A DNA stretch of 64,000 nt, taken from positions 1 to 64,000 of the forward strand of contig NZ_AKZI01000089.1 in the NCBI RefSeq assembly GCF_000293785.1. Reading direction: 5' to 3'. The first letter of the stretch is position 1; every line of letters begins with the position of its first letter. Below the pieces are notes generated by a model. That model did no database searches. It was not told the origin of the DNA and saw only the letters and a program-made list of their open reading frames with translations. Shown here in pieces: positions 18,734-32,253 of this stretch. The position numbers and the translations under genes are program-made. The DNA comes from Rhodovulum sp. PH10 (GTDB taxonomy: Bacteria; Pseudomonadota; Alphaproteobacteria; Rhizobiales; Xanthobacteraceae).

Positions 18734-19890
18734 GGCGGACTCCCGGCCGGATCGGTGCGCGGCGGGGCGGAACGCGACCCGCGGCTGCGCCCCTCGATCG
18801 CCTTGTACCAAGCCATAAGCGCAGCGGCCGCAATCATAAGCACAATGCCCATGACGCTGACAACGATCTGAATCGGAATACCATCCGAGACTTCGACCAT
18901 GACGAAATGGGCGGCGAACGCGAGAAACACGCCGAGGCAGAAGATCTCGAGCGAATGCTGCCCGCAAATGACGGCGGGCCGCAGCCAGGGCGAGCGCAGG
19001 CCCGGCCAGTCGGCCGGCACGAAGCGCACCGTCAGCACCGCCAGCGCGAAGAAGTGGGCGACCCGCAGCCCGTCGAGATTGGTCTTGTCGATCGGGTACA
19101 TCCATTCGGCGATTTTGGTCGGAACGATCGGCGTCCAGGCCGGGACGTACCAGGTGAGCACCACCAGGAAGGCGGCGAGGAGATAGAGGACGGCCAGCAC
19201 GACCGCGGTGCGCGAGCGCACGAACGGCCCGATCCGCTCGGCGCCGCCGAGCGCGCACCACGCGCCGAAGCCGAACAGGAGCTGCCAGGCGAACGGATTG
19301 AACGCCCAGTGGCCGGACGGATAGGAGGGCAGGTTGATGTCGAGCTCGAGCGCCGCGGCATAGAGGCCGACGGTGCCGACGAGCGCCAGCGTCGGCCGGC
19401 GCAGCAGGAGCCAGACGAACGGCGGAAACGCCGCGAGCAGCGTGATGTAGAGCGGCAGCACGTCCATGTTGGCCGGCTTGAACTTCAGAAGAAGCGCCTG
19501 GATCAGCGTGACGTCCGGCTGCCGCAGGAAGTCGAACACGCCCATCTCCTCGGCATAGAGCGGGTTCTCGAACGAGCGGGAGACGTAGGCGATCTCCGCC
19601 ATGTAGATGCAGAACAGGAAGATGTGGGCGACGTAGACCTGCCAGGCGCGACGCAGGATGCGTGCGCCGGCCACCACGAAGCCACGCTCGCGCATGGTGC
19701 GGCCATAGACATAGGCGGCGGTGTAGCCGGAGATGAAGACGAAGATCTCGGTGGCGTCGCTGAAGCCGAAATTGCGGATGGTGAGCCAGCTCACCACGTT
19801 CGAGGGAATGTGGTCGAGGAAGATCAGCCACAGCGCCAGCCCCCGAAACAGGTCGAGGCGCAGATCCCGTTCCCCCGCAGCGAGCGGCAT
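18730..19890 (-). CDS. opgC: OpgC-family membrane acyltransferase
   Basis: This encodes a 386-residue protein with about ten membrane helices. The N-terminal RDLRLDLFRGLALWLIFLDHIP is the OpgC signature, and SYPSGHWAFNPFAWQLLF is also typical. OpgC succinylates osmoregulated periplasmic glucans. I start at ATG 19890, preceded by AAGG; an in-frame ATG at 19974 would add 28 Pro/Lys-rich residues. Coupling to two secreted SGNH proteins recalls PatA/PatB-like pairs that move acyl groups across the membrane and onto a polymer. The acyl group and polymer here are not known. Confidence 0.82.
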   Translation of the reverse strand: MPLAAGERDLRLDLFRGLALWLIFLDHIPSNVVSWLTIRNFGFSDATEIFVFISGYTAAYVYGRTMRERGFVVAGARILRRAWQVYVAHIFLFCIYMAEIAYVSRSFENPLYAEEMGVFDFLRQPDVTLIQALLLKFKPANMDVLPLYITLLAAFPPFVWLLLRRPTLALVGTVGLYAAALELDINLPSYPSGHWAFNPFAWQLLFGFGAWCALGGAERIGPFVRSRTAVVLAVLYLLAAFLVVLTWYVPAWTPIVPTKIAEWMYPIDKTNLDGLRVAHFFALAVLTVRFVPADWPGLRSPWLRPAVICGQHSLEIFCLGVFLAFAAHFVMVEVSDGIPIQIVVSVMGIVLMIAAAALMAWYKAIEGRSRGSRSAPPRTDPAGSPP

Positions 19891-20155
19891 GGTTTTCCTT
19901 TTCCCCGGCTCCGCCGCCGGCCATTTTTTCGGCTCCGGCGCCGGCGCCACGCCGGACGGAGCCCGTGGCGGCATCGGCGCCCTGCAAGAGAGCCAGCAGG
20001 CGTGCCCGGCACGGTCGTTGCTTCGTGGTGGCGCGCCGCATCCTCGTCACGATCGCGGCGAAATTGGCACCGAGCCGGCGCAAGCCGGCGCGCTCTGCAT
20101 CTCCCTTCGCGCCGCCCCGCCGGGGTGGCGTCCGCCCCCGACGAGGTTGCCCTTC

Positions 20156-20545
20156 ATGTTCGTTGCACGGACCCGCGAGATCGAGGTGGAGGTGGCTCCC
20201 CGCTTCCTGCCCGAGCGCTCCTCGACCGACGAGCGCACCTGGTTCTGGACCTACACGATCCGGATCACCAATCACGGCGAGGAGACCGTCCGGCTGGAGA
20301 CCCGCCACTGGCGGATCACCGACGCGCTCGGCCGGCGGCAGGAGGTGAGCGGGGCCGGCGTGGTCGGCGAGCAGCCGGTGCTGCCGCCGGGCGGCACCTA
20401 CGAATACACCAGCGGAGTGCCGCTGCCGACGCCGTCCGGCTTCATGGTGGGCACCTACGGGATGCTGTCGCAGACCGGCGAGCGGTTCGAGATCGACATC
20501 CCCGCCTTCGCGCTCGACCTGCCGCACGAGCGCACGGTGAATTGA
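20156..20545 (+). CDS. apaG: ApaG (CorD) protein
   Basis: This encodes a 129-residue protein with a fibronectin-III-like beta fold, matching ApaG in length and motifs (FVARTREIEVEVAPRFLPE, WTYTIRITNHG, YTSGVPLPTPSGFMVGTYGM). ApaG is linked to Mg/Co tolerance and a PAP/pyrophosphate-binding role, but its precise function is not settled. It is a single gene, divergent from opgC and convergent with gltD. Confidence 0.93.
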   Translation: MFVARTREIEVEVAPRFLPERSSTDERTWFWTYTIRITNHGEETVRLETRHWRITDALGRRQEVSGAGVVGEQPVLPPGGTYEYTSGVPLPTPSGFMVGTYGMLSQTGERFEIDIPAFALDLPHERTVN

Positions 20546-20608
20546 CAGCGACCGGCGCGGGGGGCGCCCCCCGTCGTTCGGGAGGCGACCGACCACCGTC
20601 GCCGTCGT

Positions 20609-20653
20609 AAAAGAGAAAACGGCCGGCCCCGGATGATCTCCGAAGCCGGCCGT
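20609..20653 (-). terminator. Terminator after gltD
   Basis: A 9-bp stem (ACGGCCGGC/GCCGGCCGT) with a 17-nt loop is followed on the minus strand by TTTTCTCTTTT. It lies 26 nt beyond the gltD stop and ends the gltBD transcript. Confidence 0.8.
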
Positions 20654-20678
20654 ACAACACGGAGCGAGGTGACGAAAA

Positions 20679-22094
20679 TCAGCGCGGCAGCGCCGATTCG
20701 CCCATCAAGAACTCGTCGACGGCGCGGGCCGCCTGCCGGCCCTCGCGGATCGCCCACACCACGAGCGACTGGCCGCGGCGCATGTCGCCGGCGGCGAAAA
20801 CCTTGTCGATCGAGGTCTTGTAGTCGTCGACGCCGGCCTTGACGTTGCCGCGCGGGTCGAGCGTCACGCCGAGCGCGGCGAGCATGCCCTCGTGCACCGG
20901 ATGGACGAAGCCCATCGCCAGCAGCACCAGCTCGGCCTTCAGCTCGAAGCCGGAGCCTGGGACCGGCTTCATCTTGTCGTCGACCCGCACGCAATGCAGC
21001 GTCGTCACCTTGCCGTTCTCGCCGGTGAACTTTTCCGTCAGCACCGAGAACTCGCGGGTGGCGCCCTCGAGGTGCGAGGAGGAGGTGCGCAGCTTGAGCG
21101 GCCAGTTCGGCCACGTGGTCAGCTTGTCGGCCTTTTCCGGCGGCCGCGGCAGAATCTCGAGCTGGACGATCGAGGCGGCGCCCTGGCGGGCCGAGGTGCC
21201 GATGCAGTCGGAGCCGGTGTCGCCGCCGCCGATCACCACCACGTGCTTGCCGGTGGCGAGAATCGGCTCGGCCTGGAACGACTCCTGGCTGTTGCGGCGG
21301 TTCTGCTGCGGCAGAAAATCCATCGCGAAATGGATGCCGTCGAGCTCGCGGCCGGGGATCGGCAGGTCGCGCGGCTTCTCCGAGCCGCCGGCCAGCACCA
21401 CCGCGTCGTGGCCGTCGAGCAGCGCCTTGGCGTCGATCGTCACGCCGACATGGGCGCCGTAATGGAAGGTGACGCCCTCGCCCTCCATCTGCGCGACCCG
21501 GCGGTCGATCAGATGCTTCTCCATCTTGAAGTCGGGAATGCCGTAGCGCAGCAGGCCGCCGGCCTTGGCGTTCTTCTCGAACAGATGGACCTCGTGGCCG
21601 GCGCGGGCGAGCTGCTGGGCGCAGGCGAGGCCGGCGGGGCCGGAGCCGACCACCGCGACCTTGCGGCCGGTCTTCCGCGCCGGCGGCTCGGGCTTCAGCC
21701 AGCCTTCGGCGAAGGCGCGGTCGGCGATCGCGCACTCGATCGTCTTGATGGTGACCGGCGTGTCCTCGAGATTGAGGGTGCAGGCTTCCTCGCACGGCGC
21801 CGGACAAACCCTTCCGGTGAACTCCGGAAAGTTGTTGGTCGAGTGCAGGTTCTGCGCCGCCGTCTTCCAGTCGTCGAGATAGACGAGGTCGTTCCAGTCG
21901 GGGATCTGGTTGTTCACCGGACAGCCGGTGTGACAATACGGAATCCCGCAATTCATGCAGCGCGCGGCCTGCTGGCGGAGAATGTCCTCCGGCAGCGGGA
22001 TCATGAACTCGTGATAATCGCGGAGGCGCTCTTCGACCGGCGCGTACTTGCGGTCGGTGCGCTCGAATTCCAGGAACCCTGTGACCTTACCCAT
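20679..22094 (-). CDS. gltD: Glutamate synthase small (beta) subunit
   Basis: This encodes a 471-residue FAD/Fe-S subunit that takes electrons from NADPH and passes them to GltB for glutamate formation. N-terminal cysteine clusters ([14 protein letters not shown] and CPAPCEEAC) hold [4Fe-4S] centres. [16 protein letters not shown] is the FAD site and [14 protein letters not shown] the NADPH site. ATG 22094 is chosen because it gives the standard [12 protein letters not shown] start. The gene follows gltB by 164 nt in the same direction. Confidence 0.96.
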   Translation of the reverse strand: MGKVTGFLEFERTDRKYAPVEERLRDYHEFMIPLPEDILRQQAARCMNCGIPYCHTGCPVNNQIPDWNDLVYLDDWKTAAQNLHSTNNFPEFTGRVCPAPCEEACTLNLEDTPVTIKTIECAIADRAFAEGWLKPEPPARKTGRKVAVVGSGPAGLACAQQLARAGHEVHLFEKNAKAGGLLRYGIPDFKMEKHLIDRRVAQMEGEGVTFHYGAHVGVTIDAKALLDGHDAVVLAGGSEKPRDLPIPGRELDGIHFAMDFLPQQNRRNSQESFQAEPILATGKHVVVIGGGDTGSDCIGTSARQGAASIVQLEILPRPPEKADKLTTWPNWPLKLRTSSSHLEGATREFSVLTEKFTGENGKVTTLHCVRVDDKMKPVPGSGFELKAELVLLAMGFVHPVHEGMLAALGVTLDPRGNVKAGVDDYKTSIDKVFAAGDMRRGQSLVVWAIREGRQAARAVDEFLMGESALPR

Positions 22095-22258
22095 CGTCGT
22101 TCTCAGCCCTTGCCGCCGACCAGGTCCTCGCGGCCGGTCGCGCCCCCGTCGCATGTCCGGGGCTTCTTGTCTCCCGTCCGTCCGACTGTCCGTCGCCGGT
22201 CCGGCCGCCTGGCGAGGCGGCATCACGGACCGGCGCAGGAACGATCACCCGGCGCGCG

Positions 22259-26980
<4,722 letters not shown>

Positions 26981-27191
26981 GTGCAAACCTTTCGTCTGCC
27001 CGCAGACGCGGGCGTGCCCGTTGCGCTCGCAGCCCCGGAAAAAGGCTACGGCACGAACGGGCTCGTTATCGCCGGCCAGGCGCCGTGCCGGGTCGTGTGG
27101 AGCTTTTCCCGCCGGCTCCGGGACCCCCCTGGGCCTCCGGCGCGCCGGCCACGATCTCGGCCGATGACGTCAGAACCAATTCTGCAAACTG

Positions 27192-27208
27192 GGACAGTAT
27201 TGCTGTCC
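27192..27208. promoter_or_regulatory. Inverted repeat upstream of gltB
   Basis: GGACAG-N5-CTGTCC lies in an unusually AT-rich patch about 210 nt before gltB. It is flanked by a wider ATTCT...AGAAT symmetry (about 27178-27220). This looks like an operator for a dimeric regulator of nitrogen assimilation, but the protein is unknown. The rest of 26981-27450 contains no gene that I can support. Confidence 0.4.
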
Positions 27209-27450
27209 TAAATTTAGAATGCCAAACTCTTGCCATCCATTCAAGGCACCGGCACTCGGATTCGCCGAGTTTGCCCGAAATCCTCGCAAATTGCCAGTTG
27301 TGCGCGACCCCGGGAGGGTGCGCCGGGCCGAGGAACCGGCTCGGTTTTCCGTGTCGCGGCGCCTCGGTGCGGTCCCGGCGCCGGCGCCGGCCGCACCCCT
27401 GCCCTGTCCGATCGACGGAGCTCGGTGCGGACGACCGCCTCTCGACACGA

Positions 27451-27473
27451 AGAAAGCGCCCCGTGGGGCGCTT
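27451..27473 (-). terminator. Candidate terminator after hsp20
   Basis: The stem AAGCGCCC/GGGCGCTT with a tetraloop is followed on the minus strand by a short pyrimidine run (TTCTTC). It lies about 125 nt after the hsp20 stop. The T-tract is poor, so efficiency is uncertain. Confidence 0.45.
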
Positions 27474-27597
27474 CCGTATCGTCGTCTCCTGCCGGTTTCT
27501 CTGCCGGTCGCGTGGTCCCGGTGGTCCGGGACCCGGCCTCGTGGTTCGGTCGCCGGGTCGGCGCGCCCGGTGGCGCGCCGCATCCCGCGGGGCGGCG

Positions 27598-28083
27598 TCA
27601 CGCCGCCTTGGTGTCCAACACCTTCGGGCCGGCCGCGCCGCCCACGCCGTTGATGGCGATCTGGCGCGGCTTCATCTTCTCGGGGATTTCGCGCACGAGA
27701 TCGATGTGGAGCAGGCCGTTCTCCAGGCTGGCGCCCCGCACCTCGACGAAGTCGGCGAGCTGGAAGACGCGCTCGAAGGCGCGCGCGGCGATGCCCTGAT
27801 AGAGCACCTCGCCCCGCTTCTCGTCCTCGGCCTTGGGCGCCTGCTTGTCGCCCCGCACGGTCAGCGTGTTCTCCTTGGCCTCGATCGACAGATCGTCGGC
27901 CGCGAAGCCCGCGACGGCCAGGGTGATGCGGTAGGCGTTCTCGCCGGTCCGCTCGATATTGTAGGGCGGGTAGGACGAGCCCTGGGCGCCGTCGAAGCCG
28001 CCGACCTGGTCGAGCATCGAAAAGAGCCGGTCGAAGCCGACGGTGGAGCGATAGAGGGGGGTGAGATCGAACGTGGTGCGCAT
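27598..28083 (-). CDS. Small heat-shock protein, Hsp20/alpha-crystallin family
   Basis: This encodes a 161-residue IbpA-like ATP-independent chaperone that holds aggregating proteins. It has an N-terminal arm starting MRTTFDLTPLYRSTVGFDRLF, typical of class A rhizobial sHsps, the alpha-crystallin domain (about residues 40-125, with YRITLAVAGFAADDLSIEA) and the C-terminal IPEKMKPRQIAI containing the IxI-like anchor. Expression appears controlled twice, by a sigma-32-like promoter (28189-28216) and a ROSE-type RNA thermometer in the leader. Confidence 0.95.
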   Translation of the reverse strand: MRTTFDLTPLYRSTVGFDRLFSMLDQVGGFDGAQGSSYPPYNIERTGENAYRITLAVAGFAADDLSIEAKENTLTVRGDKQAPKAEDEKRGEVLYQGIAARAFERVFQLADFVEVRGASLENGLLHIDLVREIPEKMKPRQIAINGVGGAAGPKVLDTKAA

Positions 28084-28182
28084 GACATCCTCCGTAAAGC
28101 GATGAGCGACTGAGCTGTGTTCCGAAGCCGATCCGCCCGCCTCGGGCCGGACCGTTCGTGCGCCGCCGACTGGCCGGCGCAC
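28084..28182 (-). promoter_or_regulatory. ROSE-type RNA thermometer in the hsp20 leader
   Basis: The roughly 98-nt leader folds into several hairpins, including an 8-bp stem at 28158-28182. The last hairpin places TCGCT (28102-28098) opposite AGGA (28091-28088) of the ribosome binding site with one bulged G. That is the UYGCU signature defining ROSE elements. Heating would melt this weak helix and free the GGAGG located five bases before the ATG. ROSE elements are known to control rhizobial small heat-shock genes. Confidence 0.8.
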
Positions 28183-28188
28183 CGTTCG

Positions 28189-28216
28189 ATATGGGAGGGG
28201 CGCGCGCCACTTCAAG
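28189..28216 (-). promoter_or_regulatory. Sigma-32 (RpoH) promoter of hsp20
   Basis: On the minus strand CTTGAA (28216-28211) and CCCATAT (28195-28189) are separated by 15 nt. This closely matches the heat-shock consensus CTTGAA/CCCATNT and would start transcription near 28181, just ahead of the thermometer. Confidence 0.75.
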
Positions 28217-28378
28217 ACCCTCTCGGGGTCCTCTCCGGGGGCGTTTCGAGAGCCTTTCGAGACGGTCGCGCGACGCCCCGCCAAACCCTCGGAATCGCCC
28301 GAGAACCGATCGATCCGGTTGAGCGGGGCGGCCGGGCTGCTATAAGCCGCCATCCTCCCGCGGCGCGAAGGCCCTCCG

Positions 28379-29326
28379 ATGAAGCTCGTGTCGATTCCCG
28401 CCAATCCGGCGCCTCCCGAGGCGTCGTGCGGCGCGCTGAAGACGCCCGACGGGGTGACGCTGCGCGTGGCGCGCTGGGCGCCGCCGCCCGGCCGCAAGGG
28501 CACGGTGTGCCTGTTCCAGGACCGCGGCGACTTCATCGAAAAACATTTCGAGCTGGTGGCCGACCTGCGCCGCCGCGGCTTCGCCGTCGCCACCATCGAT
28601 TTTCGCGGCCAGGGGCTGTCGCAGCGGCGCCTGCGCGACCCGCGCAAGGGCCATGTGCGGCGCTTCTCGGACTACCTGACCGACCTGGAAACCTTCGTGA
28701 AGGAGGTTCTGCTGCCGGACTGCCCGCCGCCCTATTTCGCGCTCGGCCTCGGCATGGGCGGCACGGTGCTGATCGAGTCGGCCGCGCGCGGCCATCGCTG
28801 GTTCGACCGGGTGGTGGCGACGGCGCCGCTGATCGACCTCGCCCACCGGCCGCTGCGCGGCGCCGGCGGCACGATCCTGCGGGCGATGCGGCTCGCCGGG
28901 CTCGGCGGGCGTTACGTGCCGGGCGGTGGCGGAGAACCGCTCGCCGCCGCGCCGTTCGCCGACAACCCGCTGACCTCGGACGCGGTGCGGTTCGCCCGCA
29001 CCGCCGCGGTGCTGGCGGAGGAGCCGGCGCTCGGGGTCGGCGCGCCGACGGTGGCCTGGGCCGACAGCGCGTTTCGCACGATGGCGGCGATGCGCGCGCC
29101 CTCCTACGCCGCGCGGCTGCGCCAGCCGATGCTGTTGATCGCCGCCGGCGCCGACACGATCGCCTCGACCGCGGCGATCGAAACCTTCGGCATCGGCCTG
29201 CGGGCCGGCTCGCATCTGATCGTGCCGGGGGCCCGCCACGACCTGCCGATGGAGCAGGACCGTTTTCGCGAGCTGTTTCTCGCCGCCTTCGACGCCTTCG
29301 TGCCGGGCACGCCGCTCTACAAGTGA
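28379..29326 (+). CDS. Alpha/beta hydrolase, lysophospholipase-like, lacking the nucleophile serine
   Basis: This encodes a 315-residue cytoplasmic alpha/beta-hydrolase of the serine aminopeptidase S33/lysophospholipase L2 group. Fold landmarks are present: TIDFRGQGLSQRR, the acid in AAGADTIAST and the histidine in GARHDLPME. The nucleophile elbow, normally GxSxG, reads GLGMGG here, so the serine is glycine. The reading frame is otherwise intact and codon use is like its neighbours. The protein is therefore probably not a classical esterase, or the residue is supplied elsewhere. It is monocistronic and convergent with hisN. Confidence 0.8.
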   Translation: MKLVSIPANPAPPEASCGALKTPDGVTLRVARWAPPPGRKGTVCLFQDRGDFIEKHFELVADLRRRGFAVATIDFRGQGLSQRRLRDPRKGHVRRFSDYLTDLETFVKEVLLPDCPPPYFALGLGMGGTVLIESAARGHRWFDRVVATAPLIDLAHRPLRGAGGTILRAMRLAGLGGRYVPGGGGEPLAAAPFADNPLTSDAVRFARTAAVLAEEPALGVGAPTVAWADSAFRTMAAMRAPSYAARLRQPMLLIAAGADTIASTAAIETFGIGLRAGSHLIVPGARHDLPMEQDRFRELFLAAFDAFVPGTPLYK

Positions 29327-29388
29327 GTTTTTGGCCCGGACGGGCCGACGAGTCGGTCGCGCCGACTGGTCGGCGGCGGGCGAGCCCG

Positions 29389-30174
29389 TCAGCCCGCCAA
29401 AAGCATCTCGCGGGCGGCGGCGTGGACGCGGCGGTCGCCGGCGGCGACGATGCGGCCGCCCTTCTCCGGGCTCTCGCCCTCCCAGGTGGTGACGATGCCG
29501 CCGGCCCCGGTGACGATCGGCACCAGCGCCGAGATGTCGTAGGGCTTCAGCTCGGTCTCGACGACCAGATCGATGTGGCCCGAGGCCAGCATGCAGTAGG
29601 CGTAGCAGTCGCCGCCGTAGCGCGACAGCTTGACCTTCTCCTCGACCCGGCCGAACGCCGCCCGGTCGGCCTCGTTCATCAGCCGCGGATTGGTGGTGAA
29701 CATCACCGCCCGGTCGAGCGAGGGGCACGGCCGCACCATCATCGCCCGGTCGCCGCGCGGGCCGCGGTAGCGCGCCGCCTTGCCGTCGCCGGAGAAGCGC
29801 TCGGCGAAGAACGGCTGATGCATCAGCCCGAACACCGGCCGGCCGCCGCGGGTGAGCGCGATCAACGTGCCCCAGGCCGGCATGCCGGCGATGAACGACT
29901 TCGTGCCGTCGATCGGATCGAGCACCCAGACGTACTCGGCATCGGGACGGTCGGAGCCGAACTCCTCGCCGACGATGCCGTGGCCGGGAAAGGTGTCGCG
30001 GATCAGCGCGCGCATGGCCAGCTCGGCGGCGCGGTCGGCCGCCGTCACCGGGTCGAAGCCGCCGCTGCCGCCCTTGTCGTCGACCGACAGCGCGGTGCGG
30101 AAGAACGGCAGAATGGCGTCCCCCGACACGGTCGCCAGCCGGTCGATGAAGGCCGCGAAATCGATCGCAGTCAT
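29389..30174 (-). CDS. hisN: Histidinol-phosphatase, inositol monophosphatase family
   Basis: This encodes a 261-residue Mg2+-dependent phosphatase of the IMPase superfamily. The metal-binding motifs are GEEFG and WVLDPIDGTKSF, and the C-terminal motif is ELKPYDISALVPIV. Alphaproteobacteria use this class as HisN in histidine synthesis; a SuhB-like inositol or other sugar phosphatase role is the alternative. The next element upstream, on the opposite strand, is a small RNA of the suhB/MmgR type, whose Rfam name comes from this kind of neighbour. Confidence 0.85.
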   Translation of the reverse strand: MTAIDFAAFIDRLATVSGDAILPFFRTALSVDDKGGSGGFDPVTAADRAAELAMRALIRDTFPGHGIVGEEFGSDRPDAEYVWVLDPIDGTKSFIAGMPAWGTLIALTRGGRPVFGLMHQPFFAERFSGDGKAARYRGPRGDRAMMVRPCPSLDRAVMFTTNPRLMNEADRAAFGRVEEKVKLSRYGGDCYAYCMLASGHIDLVVETELKPYDISALVPIVTGAGGIVTTWEGESPEKGGRIVAAGDRRVHAAAREMLLAG

Positions 30175-30706
30175 GATTGAGGATCCTGCACGGGACCGGG
30201 GCGTTCCGGCCGCCGGCATGAAATGGGCTTCGTGGTCGAACATGAACGGTGTCGTCGGCGGGTCGCGCACCGGCGCGCCGGTGCGCCGCCGGCCGGGACG
30301 GCGACCCGCCGCCGGTGCCGGCCCCCTGGCATATGAGACGGCGGGCGGCCGGGCAAGGCGGCCGGCGATGCGGAGGGATGCGCCGCCGGGTCGCGACGGG
30401 TCGGTGCGCTCGATTCGGCGTGCCTGCGGTAGGCCGTGCGGCACCGCACGCGGCTGTCCAGGAACGAAATGCCCATCGAGGGAGCGGCGTTCTGTCGCAG
30501 ACCGCAAATTGTGCAAAGTCGCACAGCCGACTCTCGCAACGCCCGCAAAAGTCTGCATACAGCGTGGTTTTCGCTGAACAATCGGCAGGCGCTACGCGGC
30601 AGAACCCGTCCCGCTGGCCAAGCGCACCCCCTACGAACGTCTATGTCCGGGAAGCAACGCCGGCTGCGGAAACCGCCGGCAGCAGGCCAGCCATGTTTCC
30701 ACCCGG
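30175..30706. other. Intergenic stretch without a supported gene
   Basis: This gap between hisN and the small RNA contains open frames on both strands but no start with a ribosome binding site, no recognisable protein and no tRNA. It should hold the hisN promoter; I could not define it. Confidence 0.4.
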
Positions 30707-30742
30707 CTTGCATTCGGTGCGCTGCGATGACATATTTCGGCA

Positions 30743-30837
30743 GTGCGGTAACGCGTTGTCGCGTGTTACCGCCGCCCTCCTTGGGCGTTTCCTCCCTAGA
30801 CTTGGGCCGCTAGCATCCGCTGGCGGCCTCTTTTTTT
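30743..30837 (+). ncRNA. MmgR/suhB-like (alpha-r8) trans-acting small RNA
   Basis: This is a candidate 90- to 95-nt transcript. A possible promoter is CTTGCA (30707-30712) and CATATT (30731-30736) with an 18-nt spacer. The RNA would contain a GGTAACGCG/CGCGTGTTACC hairpin (30747-30770) and a second hairpin CGCCC-TCCTT-GGGCG (30773-30787). A single-stranded TTTCCTCCCTAGACTT linker with an anti-Shine-Dalgarno-like TCCTCCC follows. A strong terminator stem (30804-30829) leads into seven T residues. The linker plus GGGCCGC terminator start is, as I recall, typical of the alphaproteobacterial suhB/MmgR family. I am sure of the terminator and less sure of the 5' end. Confidence 0.65.
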
Positions 30838-31098
30838 GTGCCTGGTCTTTCCTCGATCGTGCCGATTGCTTGGGTCTCGGGGGCGGGGGCCGAAGCGGTA
30901 TTTTCGGATGGACGAGCAAAGAGCGTTATGATTGATCAAGTTCTACCACATCCATCACGAGTGGCAATTATTAGATGAGCCCCAAGTCATAAATATACCG
31001 GGCCCTGGCATCATATACGACGGTGGTCCTGCCTGCCCGAAGACGTGGCATCGACCTAGACTGCCGCATTCTTGACCAGAATTTCCCCCGACTCCGGC

Positions 31099-32022
31099 TC
31101 ATTCCGCCGCCATGCGATAGGGACGCAAATCTTCGTCGGGGATCGCCGCCAGCCGATCGGCCAACACGCCGAGGTCGGCCGCCACCCTCTGGAAATTCGG
31201 TCCGCGCACCTGGCGCCGCTCGTCCATGTAGAGGGCGCGGTTGAGCTCGAGCTGAAGGGCGTGCAGGCCGTTCGCCGGATTGCCGTAGTGCTCGGTGATG
31301 AAGCCGCCGGCATAGGGCTTGTTGCGGGTGACGCTCCAGCCGAGCCCGCGCAGGGTCTGCTCCACCACCTCGGTGACGACCGGGAAGCAGCTGGTGCCGT
31401 AGCGGTCGCCCAGCACCGCGTCGGCGCGCGGCCGGTCGTCGCGTGGGCCGGCGCTCGACGGCATCGAGTGGCAGTCGACCAGCACCGCATGACCGTAATC
31501 GGAGTGCAGGCCGGCGAGCAGGCGGCGCAGCGCCCGGTGATAGGGCTTGTAGAGCGTCTCGATCCGGGTCATCGCCTCGTCGACCGGGATGCGGTGCTCG
31601 TAGATCTCCTGCGCGTCGCCGACCACCCGGGCGATGGTGCCGAGCCCGCCGGCGACCCGCATCGAGCGGGTATTGGCGAACGACGGTAGCCGCCCCTCGA
31701 ACATCCGCGGGTCGAGCTCGTAGGGCTCGCGGTTGACGTCGACGTAGCAGCGCGGAAAATGCGCCCGGACCAACGGATGGCCGCGCTCGACCACGCCGGC
31801 GAACAGCTCGTCGACGAACGCATCCTCCGAGCGCCGCAGGGTGGCGAGGTCGAGCCGGGTCGCGTCGAGGAAGGTTTTGGGATAGACGGCGCCGCTGTGC
31901 GGCGAGCTGAACAGCACCGGCGCACGCAGCACCGGCGGCTCCAGGACGTCGAACGGCGGGTCGAACTCGTCGCGCGGCGCGGGCAGCGGGTCGAACGGCG
32001 TGTCGGACAGCGGATCGGACAT
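31099..32022 (-). CDS. N-formylglutamate amidohydrolase family protein
   Basis: This encodes a 307-residue zinc-dependent amidohydrolase family protein (HutG-like fold). Conserved blocks include FSSPHSGAVYP with the metal histidine, ACYVDVNR-like CYVDVNREPYELD, VDCHSMP and LELNRALYMDE. N-formylglutamate hydrolysis belongs to histidine degradation, but no hut genes are nearby. The protein may act on another N-acyl amino acid. ATG 32022 yields MSDPL; an upstream in-frame start would add basic residues. It is divergent from cpdR, a gene order I recall as common in Hyphomicrobiales. Confidence 0.85.
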   Translation of the reverse strand: MSDPLSDTPFDPLPAPRDEFDPPFDVLEPPVLRAPVLFSSPHSGAVYPKTFLDATRLDLATLRRSEDAFVDELFAGVVERGHPLVRAHFPRCYVDVNREPYELDPRMFEGRLPSFANTRSMRVAGGLGTIARVVGDAQEIYEHRIPVDEAMTRIETLYKPYHRALRRLLAGLHSDYGHAVLVDCHSMPSSAGPRDDRPRADAVLGDRYGTSCFPVVTEVVEQTLRGLGWSVTRNKPYAGGFITEHYGNPANGLHALQLELNRALYMDERRQVRGPNFQRVAADLGVLADRLAAIPDEDLRPYRMAAE

Positions 32023-32253
32023 GGGACTCCAGGCTCTCGCCGGCGGCGAGCGGTGGCGGCGCGGCACGCCGCGAGGGGGTCGGCCGCGCCCGCGAGCGTC
32101 GGTCCGTCGTCATAGTCGGACATGTCCGGCCGTCTGCCAAGATCGTCGGCGGCTTCACTTCGTGTTTACCAAGACTCCGGCTTATGGAATCCTGACCCGT
32201 GAGCATGTGGCACGGGACGATTCCGAAACGGGCGATGGCCCGGGTGGGCGGCT

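Noticed and set aside
30641-30935. Open frames across the small RNA
   Set aside because: They lack ribosome sites and overlap the stem-loop and terminator structure on both strands.
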